The notes beneath the pieces were generated by a model. The model saw nothing but the letters and a program-made list of their open reading frames with translations, searched no databases and was not told where the DNA came from. Made by a program: the position numbers and the translations under genes. From Psychrobacter sp. UBA3962 (GTDB lineage Bacteria > Pseudomonadota > Gammaproteobacteria > Pseudomonadales > Moraxellaceae), in the NCBI RefSeq assembly GCF_002385225.1, contig NZ_DGDC01000049.1:1-60945 (forward strand): a stretch of 60,945 bases of DNA. Reading direction: 5' to 3'. Shown in pieces: positions 1 through 8,876 of this stretch. How positions within the stretch are numbered: position 1 is the stretch's first letter; each line of letters begins with the position of its first letter.

Positions 1-67
1 TGTATTTCAGGACGAGACACTAAATATATTATTAGCTCATTCAATAACTTTTGATTAATACACTAGC

Positions 68-799
68 TTACCATTCAGGCATAGGTTGTACAGGCAATGT
101 CACTAAATCAAACACTATAGCAATGGGAAGTACCATCCATAGACCAGCTTCAGCTATTTTTCCTGTACCATTATTTTGATAAAAATTTATTTTAGCAGGT
201 TGCCTTAAGGTGTAATTCAGTGTGTTCGCATTGCTTGGTCTATTGGCAATAGTTAAATGCATATTTGACAGCTTTTTCCGACAATCAAATTTAATGTCGC
301 GAGGAACACATTTAAAACCAAGTGATTCAAATTTTTGTGTGGTAGCAAAATAGTTGGGGGTAAATTTATTGGCGTAATCCTCATACTGTTCAACGTATTC
401 TAAACGAAGACTTGTACACCCGTTTTTCGCTTTGCAGTCACTCCCCCCTATATCAACTCGAAAAATTCCCTTACTGTCACCTCTTCCTGGTGATATGTTC
501 ATATTTGATAAGTTTATATCAGAATTTAAGAGCTTGATAAGTGAGTCATCCTTATTTGGCATTTGTAATAAATAAGCATATTTTTCACCTGAAAGAATTA
601 AAGCATTTTCATAACCTTTAATGGGCTGACTAGGCAAACCAACGGCTACAATAGTATCACTCAATGACTCATTTAACTCCCATCGGGCTGTTTTTCTCTC
701 ATCAATCCTGTCGATAATGTGGCTCGTTGCAACACAGCCTGTTAAACCTGTTAACGCTAATGTAGATGCTAAGGCATATTTAAAAATATTCTTTGACAT
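68..799 (-). CDS. Orphan lipoprotein, 243 aa
   Basis: The N-terminus has a basic start, a hydrophobic core and a lipobox LTGC with the cysteine at residue 22, so it is very probably exported and lipid-anchored. The residue after the cysteine is Val, which favours the outer membrane. The middle carries several cysteines (CKAKNGC, KCVPRD, DCRKK) that could form disulfides in the periplasm. A hydrophobic stretch near the C-terminus (GLWMVLPIAIVFDLVTLP) resembles the tail of YceK/YidQ-type small lipoproteins, but I cannot assign the family. A good ribosome site (AGGGGAG) precedes the ATG. It appears to be a single-gene unit; function unknown. Confidence 0.75.
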   Translation of the reverse strand: MSKNIFKYALASTLALTGLTGCVATSHIIDRIDERKTARWELNESLSDTIVAVGLPSQPIKGYENALILSGEKYAYLLQMPNKDDSLIKLLNSDINLSNMNISPGRGDSKGIFRVDIGGSDCKAKNGCTSLRLEYVEQYEDYANKFTPNYFATTQKFESLGFKCVPRDIKFDCRKKLSNMHLTIANRPSNANTLNYTLRQPAKINFYQNNGTGKIAEAGLWMVLPIAIVFDLVTLPVQPMPEW

Positions 800-1208
800 A
801 GACTCCCCTTATTAAAAACTGTTGCTTAGTTTTTTGACCCTAACAATATTTAGAGCTTTCATAGTCCTTAAACACTCTTGTTATTAACCATTATTTAACT
901 ATTTAATTATTAATTATATATTGATATTAAAAAAGGTAGGTATTTATTTTTAATAAGCTACTTCACATTTTAAGTCATCAAAGCGTATCTATGGTTCGAG
1001 AAAGCTCTATAAAAATTAAACTCTTTTTCTAGGATAATCTATTTTAACTATTTGATTAGGCAATTGGTCAAAACTACTTATTCAATAGGGAGATTGCCTA
1101 TAACATGACTTTGCGCTTTAGCAAAAGCAGAGGCTAAAAACCAGACCTACCCCATAAAAAAAGAGCTAAACCATTGCTGATTTAACTCTTTTAAAGACTT
1201 TAAATGAT
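800..1208. other. Intergenic region, 409 bases
   Basis: This lies between the start of the lipoprotein gene and the end of ffh. It holds the ffh terminator at its right end and a very AT-rich stretch around 890-960 that probably contains the lipoprotein promoter. No open frame with a ribosome site is seen. Confidence 0.6.
1155..1193 (-). terminator. Terminator of ffh
   Basis: Read on the minus strand, AAAGAGTTAAA pairs with TTTAGCTCTTT (one G-U pair) around a ten-base loop and is followed by seven T. It sits just past the ffh stop codon. Confidence 0.8.
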
Positions 1209-2750
1209 TTAGAAACGCTTTTTGAAATCTGGTGGAAGCTTTTGTTCAAGCTCTTTCATTTGGCGCTCCATCTCTTCCTTGCTGGGCATATTACTTGGAT
1301 CTAAACCAAAGGGAGGCATGCCACCAGATTTAGCTCCTGCACCTGCATTACTTTGGCCACCGCCAAACAGTGGGCCACCGCCAGAAGCGCCGCCACCCAT
1401 ACCGGTTAAGCCTTGAACCGCTTTCATCATCTTACTTAGCCCTTCAGGCTTAGACAACATCTTCATCATCTTAGCCATTTGCTTATGTTGCTTAAGCAAG
1501 CGGTTGATGTCCTGAATTTGCTTACCAGAACCTGCAGCAATACGGCGCTTACGGCTTGGGTTAATTTTATCTGGGTTCTTGCGCTCATATGGGGTCATTG
1601 AGTTAATCAGCGCTTCCATCTCTTTTACTTTTTCTTCTGGCTTAGCTTCTTCTAGTGCTTCTTTCACACCAGCGCCACTCATGCCTGGCATCTTATCTAA
1701 GAAACCAGCCATACCGCCCATATTTTTCATTTGCTGGAACTGGGTTAGTAAATCCTCAAGGTCAAATTCGCCGCCTTTTTGGATTTTCTTCGCCATTTTT
1801 TCCGCTTTTTCGCGGTCAATCTTCTGCTCAACTTCTTCTACCAGACTCAGTACGTCACCCATACCTAGGATACGCTGGGCGATACGTTCTGGGTGGAAAG
1901 CTTCTAAGGCATCAAGTTTCTCACCACGGCCCAAGAACTTAATAGGCTTACCGGTAATGGCGCGCACAGATAGAGCCGCACCGCCACGCGCATCACCATC
2001 GGTCTTAGTTAAGATAACACCCGTTAGCGGTAGCGCATCGTTGAATGCCTTGGCAGTATTGGCCGCATCCTGACCGGTCATGGCATCAACAACGAATAAA
2101 GTCTCTGATGGATTAACCGCAGCGGTCAATGCTTTAATCTCATCCATCATCGCTTCATCGACGTGTAGACGACCGGCGGTATCGATGATCAAGATATCTT
2201 GATACTGCAGCTTAGCTTCTTCAATAGCGCGCTTGGCAATATCAATCGGATTTTCATCGGTAGTAGAGTTGACAAACTTAGCGTTTACCTGCCCTGCCAC
2301 TTGCTCTAGCTGTTTGATCGCTGCTGGGCGGTAGACGTCAGCTGAAACCAGCATTACTTTTTTCTTATGACGTTCTTGTAAGAACTTAGCCAATTTACCG
2401 GCTGTTGTGGTTTTACCCGCGCCTTGCAAGCCTGCTAGTAAATAAACCACAGGCGGCTTACCCGTCATCTCTAACTGCTGATTGGCACTGCCCATCATCT
2501 CAGTCAATTCATCATAGACAATTTTGACGAAAGCCTGGCCAGGGGCTAGCTCTTTTAGCACTTCTTGACCCAAGGCCTGCTCTTTCACACGCTTTACAAA
2601 ATCACGAGTGATAGGCAAAGCCACGTCAGCTTCTAGTAACGCCATGCGCACTTCACGCAGCGTGTCTTTAATATTGTCTTCAGTCAACTGTCCTGAACCT
2701 GAAATCTTGCGCAGGCTACCAGAGAGTCGTTCGGTTAAAGTATCAAACAT
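1209..2750 (-). CDS. ffh: Signal recognition particle protein Ffh
   Basis: This is the SRP54-family GTPase that binds 4.5S RNA and signal sequences and delivers ribosomes to FtsY at the membrane. The N domain spans about residues 1-95. The G domain begins near 100, with a P-loop GLQGAGKTTT at about 107-116, the DTAGR motif and TKTDGD. A methionine-rich M domain (about 330-450, for example KQMAKMMKMLSK) binds RNA and signal peptides. The C-terminus is longer than usual, with a Gly/Pro-rich tail (GGGASGGG) and a charged end; total 513 aa against about 450 in E. coli. The neighbouring divergent CcsA-like gene matches the ffh-ypjD pairing common in gammaproteobacteria. Confidence 0.98.
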   Translation of the reverse strand: MFDTLTERLSGSLRKISGSGQLTEDNIKDTLREVRMALLEADVALPITRDFVKRVKEQALGQEVLKELAPGQAFVKIVYDELTEMMGSANQQLEMTGKPPVVYLLAGLQGAGKTTTAGKLAKFLQERHKKKVMLVSADVYRPAAIKQLEQVAGQVNAKFVNSTTDENPIDIAKRAIEEAKLQYQDILIIDTAGRLHVDEAMMDEIKALTAAVNPSETLFVVDAMTGQDAANTAKAFNDALPLTGVILTKTDGDARGGAALSVRAITGKPIKFLGRGEKLDALEAFHPERIAQRILGMGDVLSLVEEVEQKIDREKAEKMAKKIQKGGEFDLEDLLTQFQQMKNMGGMAGFLDKMPGMSGAGVKEALEEAKPEEKVKEMEALINSMTPYERKNPDKINPSRKRRIAAGSGKQIQDINRLLKQHKQMAKMMKMLSKPEGLSKMMKAVQGLTGMGGGASGGGPLFGGGQSNAGAGAKSGGMPPFGLDPSNMPSKEEMERQMKELEQKLPPDFKKRF

Positions 2751-3193
2751 AAGGTTTTCTCAATAAAACGTCTGTTAAATTAGGAGGTATTAATATCTTA
2801 AATGGGGCACTAAGCCCCTAATAAAAGGGGCTCTATAATTGGGTAACTGTTATTTGGTTCAATGGTTATGTGGTTCAATAGTATTAAACCGTTTAAAATC
2901 TCAAATATTTGGCAAGTTTAGCAAAATTAATCTATAAACTCTTTTATTGTTTCTGTTAAACCATTAATTTTAACAAAAGCCGTCAGTTAACTGTATAGCA
3001 ATCGCAAATAAGAGTCATTCTATGCTAAATTAGGGTATGATTGCTTTGTGATAAATCTGCTCTATGATTTATAGCCCTTATCTTACAGTTATATTGACAC
3101 ACAAAGATGTTGACGCACAGATTACCACACTTAGTATATCAAATATTGTCAGACCTAATTTGTTAACTCGATTTCTTTGAGGACCCAAACACC
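2751..3193. other. Divergent ffh / CcsA-like intergenic region
   Basis: This 443-base region must hold both promoters. The ffh leader has a hairpin at 2813-2832 (AGCCCCT and AGGGGCT, six-base loop). A nine-base direct repeat TGGTTCAAT occurs at 2855 and 2871. Near the right end TTGACRCACA occurs twice, 16 bases apart (3094 and 3110). No coding frame is evident. Confidence 0.6.
3110..3137 (+). promoter_or_regulatory. Candidate promoter of CcsA-like gene
   Basis: A TTGACG hexamer (3110-3115) stands 16 bases ahead of TAGTAT (3132-3137), about 55 bases before the GTG start. The -10 match is only moderate. Confidence 0.35.
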
Positions 3194-3985
3194 GTGTTGC
3201 TTGCCTATGTCATCGCCCTTATTATTTACACCCTTGTAAGCTGTCATTTGGCATGGGCTTTGTTACGCCTAAAGCCCATTGCTAAAGGCTTCACTTTGGG
3301 CATGCTACTGGTCGCTTTGGTAGCTCATGCAATTACCTTATACCCCAACATATATACTTTGCATGGCCTTAACTTTAATGTGTTTAATACCGCAAGCCTA
3401 ACCAGCTTCTATTTTGTGCTGTTTTATGTGATATTTTGTTTTTATCGCCCTATTCTAAGTCTAGGGCTTTTTGCAGCACCGACCGCCATAATTGGTTTAA
3501 GTTTAGGGTATTTTGGGGTAGCTCCCTATGCCCCTTTGACAGATATTAGCCAAGGTCTAGAAGCCCATATCATTTTATCTATTGCCGCCTATTGCGTGCT
3601 ATTAATGGCGGCAGTACAAGCTGTTATTTTACGCATTCAGATTCGCGAGCTTAAGCACAAAACCAAACAGCGCTTCTGGGTCAACAAATTGCCCTCGCTA
3701 CAAAGCATGGAATCTTTGTTATTTGACATGATCTTGGTGGGCTTTAGCTTACTTACTTTAGCTTTGGCGATCGGTTTCGTCTATGTCAGTGACTTAATGG
3801 CTCAACACATTGCCCATAAGACCGTGTTTAGTATCATTTCTTGGCTGTTATTCGGCTGGTTATTATTTGGACACTGGAAATATGGATGGCGCGGTCGCCG
3901 GGCAGCCAACATGGCCATATTGGCCTTTTTGTTATTGGCTGTAGGTTTTATTGGCAGTAAGTTTGTGCTTGAGATGCTGCTATAA
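3194..3985 (+). CDS. CcsA/YpjD-family inner-membrane protein
   Basis: This 263-residue protein has about eight predicted membrane helices and fits the cytochrome c assembly (CcsA/CcmC-like) family in the YpjD branch. The region with LSLGLFAAPTAI and later EAHIILSIAAYCVLLMAAVQAVIL matches the conserved heme-handling core, where a His precedes a helix (EAHIIL); the C-terminal part has TVFSIISWLLFGWLLFGHWKYGWRGRRAAN, close to the family tail. The start is GTG, chosen because a TTGAGG ribosome site lies about ten bases upstream and the frame begins with a membrane helix. It sits head to head with ffh as in many relatives. A role in cytochrome maturation is inferred from the family and is not proven for YpjD. 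Confidence 0.88.
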   Translation: MLLAYVIALIIYTLVSCHLAWALLRLKPIAKGFTLGMLLVALVAHAITLYPNIYTLHGLNFNVFNTASLTSFYFVLFYVIFCFYRPILSLGLFAAPTAIIGLSLGYFGVAPYAPLTDISQGLEAHIILSIAAYCVLLMAAVQAVILRIQIRELKHKTKQRFWVNKLPSLQSMESLLFDMILVGFSLLTLALAIGFVYVSDLMAQHIAHKTVFSIISWLLFGWLLFGHWKYGWRGRRAANMAILAFLLLAVGFIGSKFVLEMLL

Positions 3986-4025
3986 CATCAACTTTTGACC
4001 GCCTAGCCTTTTAAACACTCACAAT

Positions 4026-5504
4026 TTATAACTGTTTAATAAATTGACTGCGCCAGTAGATCAATGGCAATAAACATAAGCAGCCCAACCCCACGCTGAT
4101 TATAAAATGAGCGCTATACCCCACCTGAGCAGCAATAAAACCACTGATTAAGTGCGCCCCACCACTAAACACCGTTAATAAGCATACCTGGGTAGTGAAA
4201 TCACTGCCCGCTTTATCATGCCTGGCATAATGCATGACCATAGTCAGCATGGCGACCAGCGCCATTGCCCCTGCCAAATGCTCAATCGCATTGGCCGCGT
4301 AAGCCCACCAAAAGGGCACTGACCGTCCCTCAAAAGATAGCCCCAACCAATTTGGATGCTCAAAGCCAATAGCCACAATCACATAGAGCACCGTAGTGGC
4401 CACTTGCAGCGCATTAAAGGCTAGTAAAGCATTATGATGAGCCATTCGCTTTAACAGTACTGCCGCCAAAGCAGCCCCAACCAAAGAAGCTGCAGAGCCT
4501 AACACACTGGCCCATAACCCAATACTAGAAGTCGGTATACCCATATCTACCATCATAGGTTTAACCATACCACTAGAGATGCCATCCACTACTTTGAAGG
4601 TTAATAGTACGGCTAGCCAAGCCCGCATGTGCTCATTTTGCCAAAAATAGCCATAGTGACTTTTAATATAGGCCCTCAAGGAAGCCGATGTGGATGGGTA
4701 TTTTAAGGATTGAGCTTCCTGATTAACAGGGGCTTGCTGAGTAGCTGGTAAAGAGTTTAACTGCGACTCATCAGCAGCCGCATATTTGCTTTCGGGGTAA
4801 CGCCAAATCGGTAAGGTATTTAGCACAATCAAAGCTGCCATCGCAAAAAAACTATAACGCCAAGACCACTGTCCTAATACCAGTAGTAATACCCCACCTC
4901 CCAAAATCAGCCCCATGCGGTAGCCTATCACTTGTGCCGCATTGCCCATGCCTTGATAAGGATTTTTCACTGCCGGTAAAGAGGGATTGTTACGCATCAA
5001 GCTCGTTAATGACCGCGTGGCTAAACCATCTGCTGCCACATCATGGGTAGCGCCTATTAAGCTTAATAAAAAAAGCAACCCATAAATCGCCCAAAGCGTG
5101 TGCGGTGAGCTTAATTGATGCGGATTAAATAAACCCACTACGGCCACAATTACCGCTGAGATAAGCTGCAGGGGCAGAATCCAACTGCGTGAGCGCCCCC
5201 ACTTAGTAATAAAATACTTATCCACCATAGGCGCCCACAGAAACTTTAGTGCCCAGGGCAATAATAGTAGCCCTGAAAGCCCGATCATCTCGAGCGACAC
5301 CTCATACTCACGCAAAATAGCCGGCAGTGCCTGAGTAATAAACCCTGAAGGCAAACCTTGAGCGAAATACAGAGTCAATAGCACCAGCATCAAAGCATAA
5401 GGAGATTGATTGGGGTTGGCTGGCTGATTATTGTCAAAATTATCAGCAGGAAGCTTATTTTGAGCCTCTTGAGCTGAGGCAGTTGAAGCAGACGGTTTTT
5501 GCAT
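4026..5504 (-). CDS. MFS transporter, AmpG-like
   Basis: This 492-residue protein has about 12-14 hydrophobic segments. The first helix (LMLVLLTLYFAQGLPSGF) and the following LPWALKFLWAPMVDKY are hallmark AmpG features; AmpG imports anhydro-muropeptides for peptidoglycan recycling. A hydrophilic loop of about 50 residues, rich in Gln/Ser/Ala, separates the two six-helix halves. The N-terminal 35 residues are polar and low in complexity. The window also carries an AmiD-like amidase and a PBP4, so muropeptide recycling is reasonable, but AmpG-like members also include acetyl-CoA carriers and others, so substrate is not certain. Confidence 0.85.
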   Translation of the reverse strand: MQKPSASTASAQEAQNKLPADNFDNNQPANPNQSPYALMLVLLTLYFAQGLPSGFITQALPAILREYEVSLEMIGLSGLLLLPWALKFLWAPMVDKYFITKWGRSRSWILPLQLISAVIVAVVGLFNPHQLSSPHTLWAIYGLLFLLSLIGATHDVAADGLATRSLTSLMRNNPSLPAVKNPYQGMGNAAQVIGYRMGLILGGGVLLLVLGQWSWRYSFFAMAALIVLNTLPIWRYPESKYAAADESQLNSLPATQQAPVNQEAQSLKYPSTSASLRAYIKSHYGYFWQNEHMRAWLAVLLTFKVVDGISSGMVKPMMVDMGIPTSSIGLWASVLGSAASLVGAALAAVLLKRMAHHNALLAFNALQVATTVLYVIVAIGFEHPNWLGLSFEGRSVPFWWAYAANAIEHLAGAMALVAMLTMVMHYARHDKAGSDFTTQVCLLTVFSGGAHLISGFIAAQVGYSAHFIISVGLGCLCLLPLIYWRSQFIKQL

Positions 5505-5860
5505 CTTATGAGAGCGTCCTATAAGCTTGAGGTCAATACTGGGATAAGTACTAAGCTAAATCTTAACAAGGCGGATTACTGGATCGATAAAATTAAAAAA
5601 AGACTTTGCTAACCTGCCGAATAATATCTGCTATAATAGCCGGTTTTAACATGGCATTGGTACATCTTGCTGTGACATCCGCATATTTTAAATTTATGTT
5701 TGCAGTTTTGCAGTTTTAACCTTTAATTATTAAGCTGAATTTATCAGCTAATGGTGAAAACTTTATATAACTCTTTAAGTTTAAGCCACTTAAACAGCGC
5801 TTTAATCTTTAGGGGCTTAAAGTTTTGGGTTATTTATGCGATAATAGACAAACATTTAAT

Positions 5861-5889
5861 TTGAAAAAACTGGGTATATGTGGTATAAA
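5861..5889 (+). promoter_or_regulatory. Sigma-70 promoter of rpmB-rpmG
   Basis: TTGAAA (5861-5866) and TATAAA (5884-5889) are separated by exactly 17 bases. Transcription would start near 5896, giving a leader of about 210 bases. Confidence 0.7.
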
Positions 5890-6033
5890 TACGCCCTTAA
5901 AAATTTATTCTGGTCAACCTTTACTTGTTGTGGCGATTAAAGGGCAAAGACCACTATCTTTCTGTTAACATTTTATTCAAGTTGCAGTCCTATGTGTCCA
6001 TAGCCGCATTGTGATTCGTTATCTTGAGTAGTT

Positions 6034-6081
6034 AAGGCAACCAACTATCTCGACATGATTGACATGTCACCCAGTTGCCTT
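6034..6081 (+). promoter_or_regulatory. Nested hairpin in the rpmB leader
   Basis: An outer stem AAGGCAAC/GTTGCCTT (6034-6041 with 6074-6081) encloses an inner stem GACATG/CATGTC (6052-6057 with 6063-6068). It ends about ten bases before the AGGAG ribosome site, a place where a ribosomal-protein autoregulatory leader would act. The regulatory role is inference. Confidence 0.5.
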
Positions 6082-6103
6082 ACAACTTTATTAGGAGTCC
6101 GTC

Positions 6104-6340
6104 ATGTCTCGAGTATGTCAAGTGACAGGAAAGCGCCCTCAGGTGGGTAACAATGTTTCGCATGCGCTTAACAGAACCCGTCGTCGCTTTTTGCCAAATC
6201 TACATAACCATCGTTTTTGGGTAGAATCTGAAAACCGTTTTGTTCGTCTTCGTGTTTCTACTAAAGGCATGCGTATCATTGATAAGCACGGTATTGATAA
6301 AGTACTTGCTGATTTACGTGCCAAAGGTGAAAAAGTTTAG
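6104..6340 (+). CDS. rpmB: 50S ribosomal protein L28 (bL28)
   Basis: The 78-residue sequence begins SRVCQVTGKRPQVGNNVSHA, the standard bL28 N-terminus, and has the basic R-T-R-R-R-F-L-P-N-L core typical of the family; length is as expected. A TAGGAG ribosome site lies seven bases before ATG. It is followed 66 bases later by rpmG, the usual L28-L33 operon, and both should come from the promoter at 5861. L28 is a component of the large ribosomal subunit. Confidence 0.98.
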   Translation: MSRVCQVTGKRPQVGNNVSHALNRTRRRFLPNLHNHRFWVESENRFVRLRVSTKGMRIIDKHGIDKVLADLRAKGEKV

Positions 6341-6406
6341 TCAATTAAACGACTAACTAGAAGGCTTCTTAAGCCCTCTTACTTTACAAATTAATAGGAA
6401 TGCATC

Positions 6407-6562
6407 ATGAGAGACAAGATTAAGTTAGTATCTACCGCTGGTACTGGTTACTTCTACACCACTACCAAAAACAAACGTACTATGCCTGGCAAAATGGAAA
6501 TCAAAAAGTTTGATCCAAAAGTACGCCAGCACGTTATCTTCAAAGAAGCTAAAATCAAATAA
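6407..6562 (+). CDS. rpmG: 50S ribosomal protein L33 (bL33)
   Basis: This is a short gene of 51 residues beginning MRDKIKLVSTAGTGYFYTTT and ending KEAKIK, which is the complete bL33 sequence. The family members without zinc-binding cysteines (C- form) look like this one; no CXXC pair is present. An ATAGGA ribosome site precedes the ATG. It is the second gene of the rpmB-rpmG operon, and a strong terminator follows about 20 bases after the stop. Confidence 0.98.
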   Translation: MRDKIKLVSTAGTGYFYTTTKNKRTMPGKMEIKKFDPKVRQHVIFKEAKIK

Positions 6563-6581
6563 TTTTTTGATTTATTAGCAT

Positions 6582-6620
6582 AAAAAAAGCGGGTTATCTT
6601 AGGATAACCCGCTTTTTTTA
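6582..6620 (+). terminator. Terminator of rpmB-rpmG
   Basis: The inverted repeat AAGCGGGTTATC / GATAACCCGCTT with a four-base loop is followed by seven T. An A-run on the left arm makes it bidirectional, so it may also serve the minus-strand gene at 6721. Confidence 0.92.
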
Positions 6621-6720
6621 TGTGTTAGATTTAATGAATGCTTATTGCTTATGAATAAAAAACCAATCTTAACAATAGTTAAAACAGTTAAAAGAATTTA
6701 ATAAACGGATAATTAATAGC

Positions 6721-7053
6721 TTAGCTATAATGCTCAGGCTCTTCATCATAGACATTCGCATGCCATTGGCTCACTTGCTTTTGCATTACGGCTTGTACCG
6801 CAGCATGAATCATTTTATGACCAATATACTGCGCTTCACCGCCTAGCATATCTTTAATCTTCTCAGAGAAAGTAATGGTCACTAAAGGATCTTCAGAGTC
6901 TGCTGAGTCACGTAGGACGATTTGACCCTTATCGTTTTCGACCAACTCCAGTATCGCTTCTTGAGCGAAACCTTGAGCTCGGCGAGTCTTTCGCTCTCCA
7001 GTGTCTGAGTCAATTTCAACATCAATGTTGTCTTTTTCAAAATCAAATACCAT
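6721..7053 (-). CDS. Small acidic protein of unknown function
   Basis: I do not recognise this 110-residue protein. It is soluble, acidic at both ends (FDFEKDNIDVEIDSDTGE at the start, YDEEPEHYS at the end) and has no membrane helix or signal peptide. The central part (GQIVLRDSADSEDPLVTITFSEKIKDML) looks like a short beta-rich unit, and the C-terminal half (HKMIHAAVQAVMQKQVSQW) is probably helical. A GAGGTG ribosome site nine bases before ATG and convergence onto the rpmG terminator support a real gene. Confidence 0.65.
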   Translation of the reverse strand: MVFDFEKDNIDVEIDSDTGERKTRRAQGFAQEAILELVENDKGQIVLRDSADSEDPLVTITFSEKIKDMLGGEAQYIGHKMIHAAVQAVMQKQVSQWHANVYDEEPEHYS

Positions 7054-7208
7054 GCCCTATTCACCTCATATAGCATATGTGTATCTATTAACAATGGACG
7101 CTAATGATCTAAATTTCAAGGGCTAATTGTAGCAGCAGCTATCTAAAGTGATTATTTGTGGGGGTTTATAGGGCTATTACTAAGCTTAAAACTAACATTA
7201 AGCTTGGG

Positions 7209-7520
7209 TTAACGCCAATAACGCAGCTTAGCTAGAGTAAATAGTAAAGACACAAACATGCCCAGATAATAAGCATTTTTTAGCTCAAAGCTCGGATCTC
7301 GATATTTAAAAGGAAGGGCTATTACTGCGGTAGCAGTGGGAAATATTACCAACATCAGTAACCAGTTTTCAAAAACCGCCAACCAACCTTGCCAGCCTTC
7401 TGCATGGCGCAGTCCTGCTAACCCCATTAGTAGACAGGCAATAATTAGGGTCTTAATCAGTCCCTTGGGTAGGTTGTCTGGATAAGGGTAATAAAATGAA
7501 TTGCGATCAAAAATTGACAA
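7209..7520 (-). CDS. Small membrane protein, 103 aa, TTG start
   Basis: No in-frame ATG gives a full-length product; a TTG at 7520 has an AAGGA ribosome site six bases upstream, which decides the start. Three hydrophobic segments are predicted (about residues 22-38, 47-66 and 82-98). The family is not recognised. It aligns loosely with the 124-residue protein encoded just upstream at 7587: both have PKG before the first helix, LAG within it and a final helix introduced by N-A-x-x-L-G. This suggests tandem divergence of one ancestral gene; function unknown. Confidence 0.65.
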   Translation of the reverse strand: MSIFDRNSFYYPYPDNLPKGLIKTLIIACLLMGLAGLRHAEGWQGWLAVFENWLLMLVIFPTATAVIALPFKYRDPSFELKNAYYLGMFVSLLFTLAKLRYWR

Positions 7521-7586
7521 AGGAATTCCTTTCTATGGATTCTTATAATCTTACTTTAAATTAAGTAGAAACTGGCTAATAAAAAA

Positions 7587-7961
7587 CTAGCTATAAGTGC
7601 CCATTAGCCACAGCATGGTCACACAAGAGATCAGCCAGCCCAAAGTAAAGGCATTACGGCGCTGAATATGCATTCCCTTAACCTTATTCATAATTAAGGC
7701 GCCCAACCAAAAAAGTAGCGGAATACCAATTACGAACGCAGGGACTAACACTGCAGCATGACGCAAAATATCTGCAATAGGGTCACCAGAAATATAACGA
7801 AATACGTAACCGGCCAAGCTTAAGACTAATGAAAAAATAGCTAAGCCGATAGTGAATCCTTTGGGCACCAAGCTAGGTGGCGCCTCAAAAGTAGCGTTTC
7901 TATCGATATCGCTAGTAGGACTACCCTTTAGATTACGGTCTATCGGCTTATTATTTGTCAT
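7587..7961 (-). CDS. Small membrane protein, 124 aa
   Basis: After a polar N-terminus of about 32 residues come three predicted helices: FTIGLAIFSLVLSLAGYVF, AAVLVPAFVIGIPLLFWLGALIM and NAFTLGWLISCVTMLWLMG. The family is not recognised. Layout and several residues match the next gene downstream (7209-7520), 66 bases away, so the pair probably forms one transcription unit of paralogues. AGAG stands before the ATG. Neighbouring rpe lies further upstream in the genome but downstream in coordinates and is read in the same direction. Confidence 0.7.
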   Translation of the reverse strand: MTNNKPIDRNLKGSPTSDIDRNATFEAPPSLVPKGFTIGLAIFSLVLSLAGYVFRYISGDPIADILRHAAVLVPAFVIGIPLLFWLGALIMNKVKGMHIQRRNAFTLGWLISCVTMLWLMGTYS

Positions 7962-8058
7962 AGTATCTCTATTAAATTGTTCACATTTATATATTGTGAG
8001 CTGCTATTTTTTGGATTGAAAGTTTGGGAGTTAAGCTATTAAAGTTAACGCCAAGAAC

Positions 8059-8778
8059 TTAAGCTTGCGCAGTTTCCACAAGACTTAACTCATGACGCAT
8101 CGCATCAATCGCTTGCTTGTAATCTAGTTGATTAAAAATAGCTGACCCAGCAACGAACATATCTGCCCCTGCTTCAGCAATGGCTCTTATATTGCTGGCT
8201 TTAACCCCACCGTCTACTTCTAGACGAATATCGCGGCCACTGGCATCAATAAGCTCACGTACTTGTTTGATTTTATCTAAAGTACCGTCAATAAAAGATT
8301 GACCGCCAAAGCCTGGGTTCACACTCATTAGTAAGATTTGATCCACTTTATCCATCACGTAATCCAGATAATGTAGTGGCGTGGCTGGGTTTAATACCAG
8401 GCCACACTCCGCGCCCCCATCTTTAATCATTTGCAACGAGCGGTCTATGTGATTGGTGGCTTCTGGGTGAAAAGTAATGATACTTGCCCCCGCTTCCAAA
8501 AACTGCTCAATCATACTGTCTACTGGCGATACCATGAGATGCACATCGATAGGAGCCTCCACACCATAGTCACGCAGTGCCTTACAAATCATGCTACCAA
8601 AGGTTAAGTTTGGCACATAGTGATTGTCCATCACATCGAAGTGAATAACATCGGCGCCCGCCTTAAGGACATTTTCAACCTCTTCTCCTAAGCGAGCAAA
8701 GTCCGCTGAAAGAATTGAGGGAGCGATAAGATAATCGCGCTGACAGGCTTGGGTGGCTGCGGCTTGTGTGCTGCTCAT
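8059..8778 (-). CDS. rpe: Ribulose-phosphate 3-epimerase
   Basis: This pentose-phosphate enzyme interconverts ribulose-5-phosphate and xylulose-5-phosphate in a TIM barrel. Visible motifs are IAPSILSADFARLGEE at the N-terminus, VIHFDVMDNHYVPNLTFG (catalytic Asp and metal-binding His), HLMV, MSVNPGFGGQSFI and LEVDGGVK, all diagnostic; the final GADMFVAGSAIF forms the phosphate site. Length 239 aa is slightly above the usual 225 because of about 13 extra N-terminal residues. A second Met does not exist before the conserved core, so the given start stands. Confidence 0.97.
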   Translation of the reverse strand: MSSTQAAATQACQRDYLIAPSILSADFARLGEEVENVLKAGADVIHFDVMDNHYVPNLTFGSMICKALRDYGVEAPIDVHLMVSPVDSMIEQFLEAGASIITFHPEATNHIDRSLQMIKDGGAECGLVLNPATPLHYLDYVMDKVDQILLMSVNPGFGGQSFIDGTLDKIKQVRELIDASGRDIRLEVDGGVKASNIRAIAEAGADMFVAGSAIFNQLDYKQAIDAMRHELSLVETAQA

Positions 8779-8876
8779 AGTGGTTCTCTAAGATAATTAC
8801 AAATTTAGTTAACAGGAGGATTGGATAAAAGTACTGCTAGATTTAACATTACTTTTATAGCCTACTATTATAACAA

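Larger units (their letters stand above)
5505..6103. other. Long leader/promoter region of rpmB
   Basis: This 599-base gap contains no credible gene. It has an extended -10 element TGCTATAAT (5629-5637), a strong sigma-70 type promoter at 5861-5889 and a nested hairpin at 6034-6081 just before the rpmB ribosome site. The upstream promoter could make a longer leader transcript. Confidence 0.6.

Noticed and set aside
1222..2073. Plus-strand frames opposite ffh (64, 164 and 95 aa)
   Set aside because: They lie fully inside the certain ffh gene, read as its complement and lack ribosome sites.
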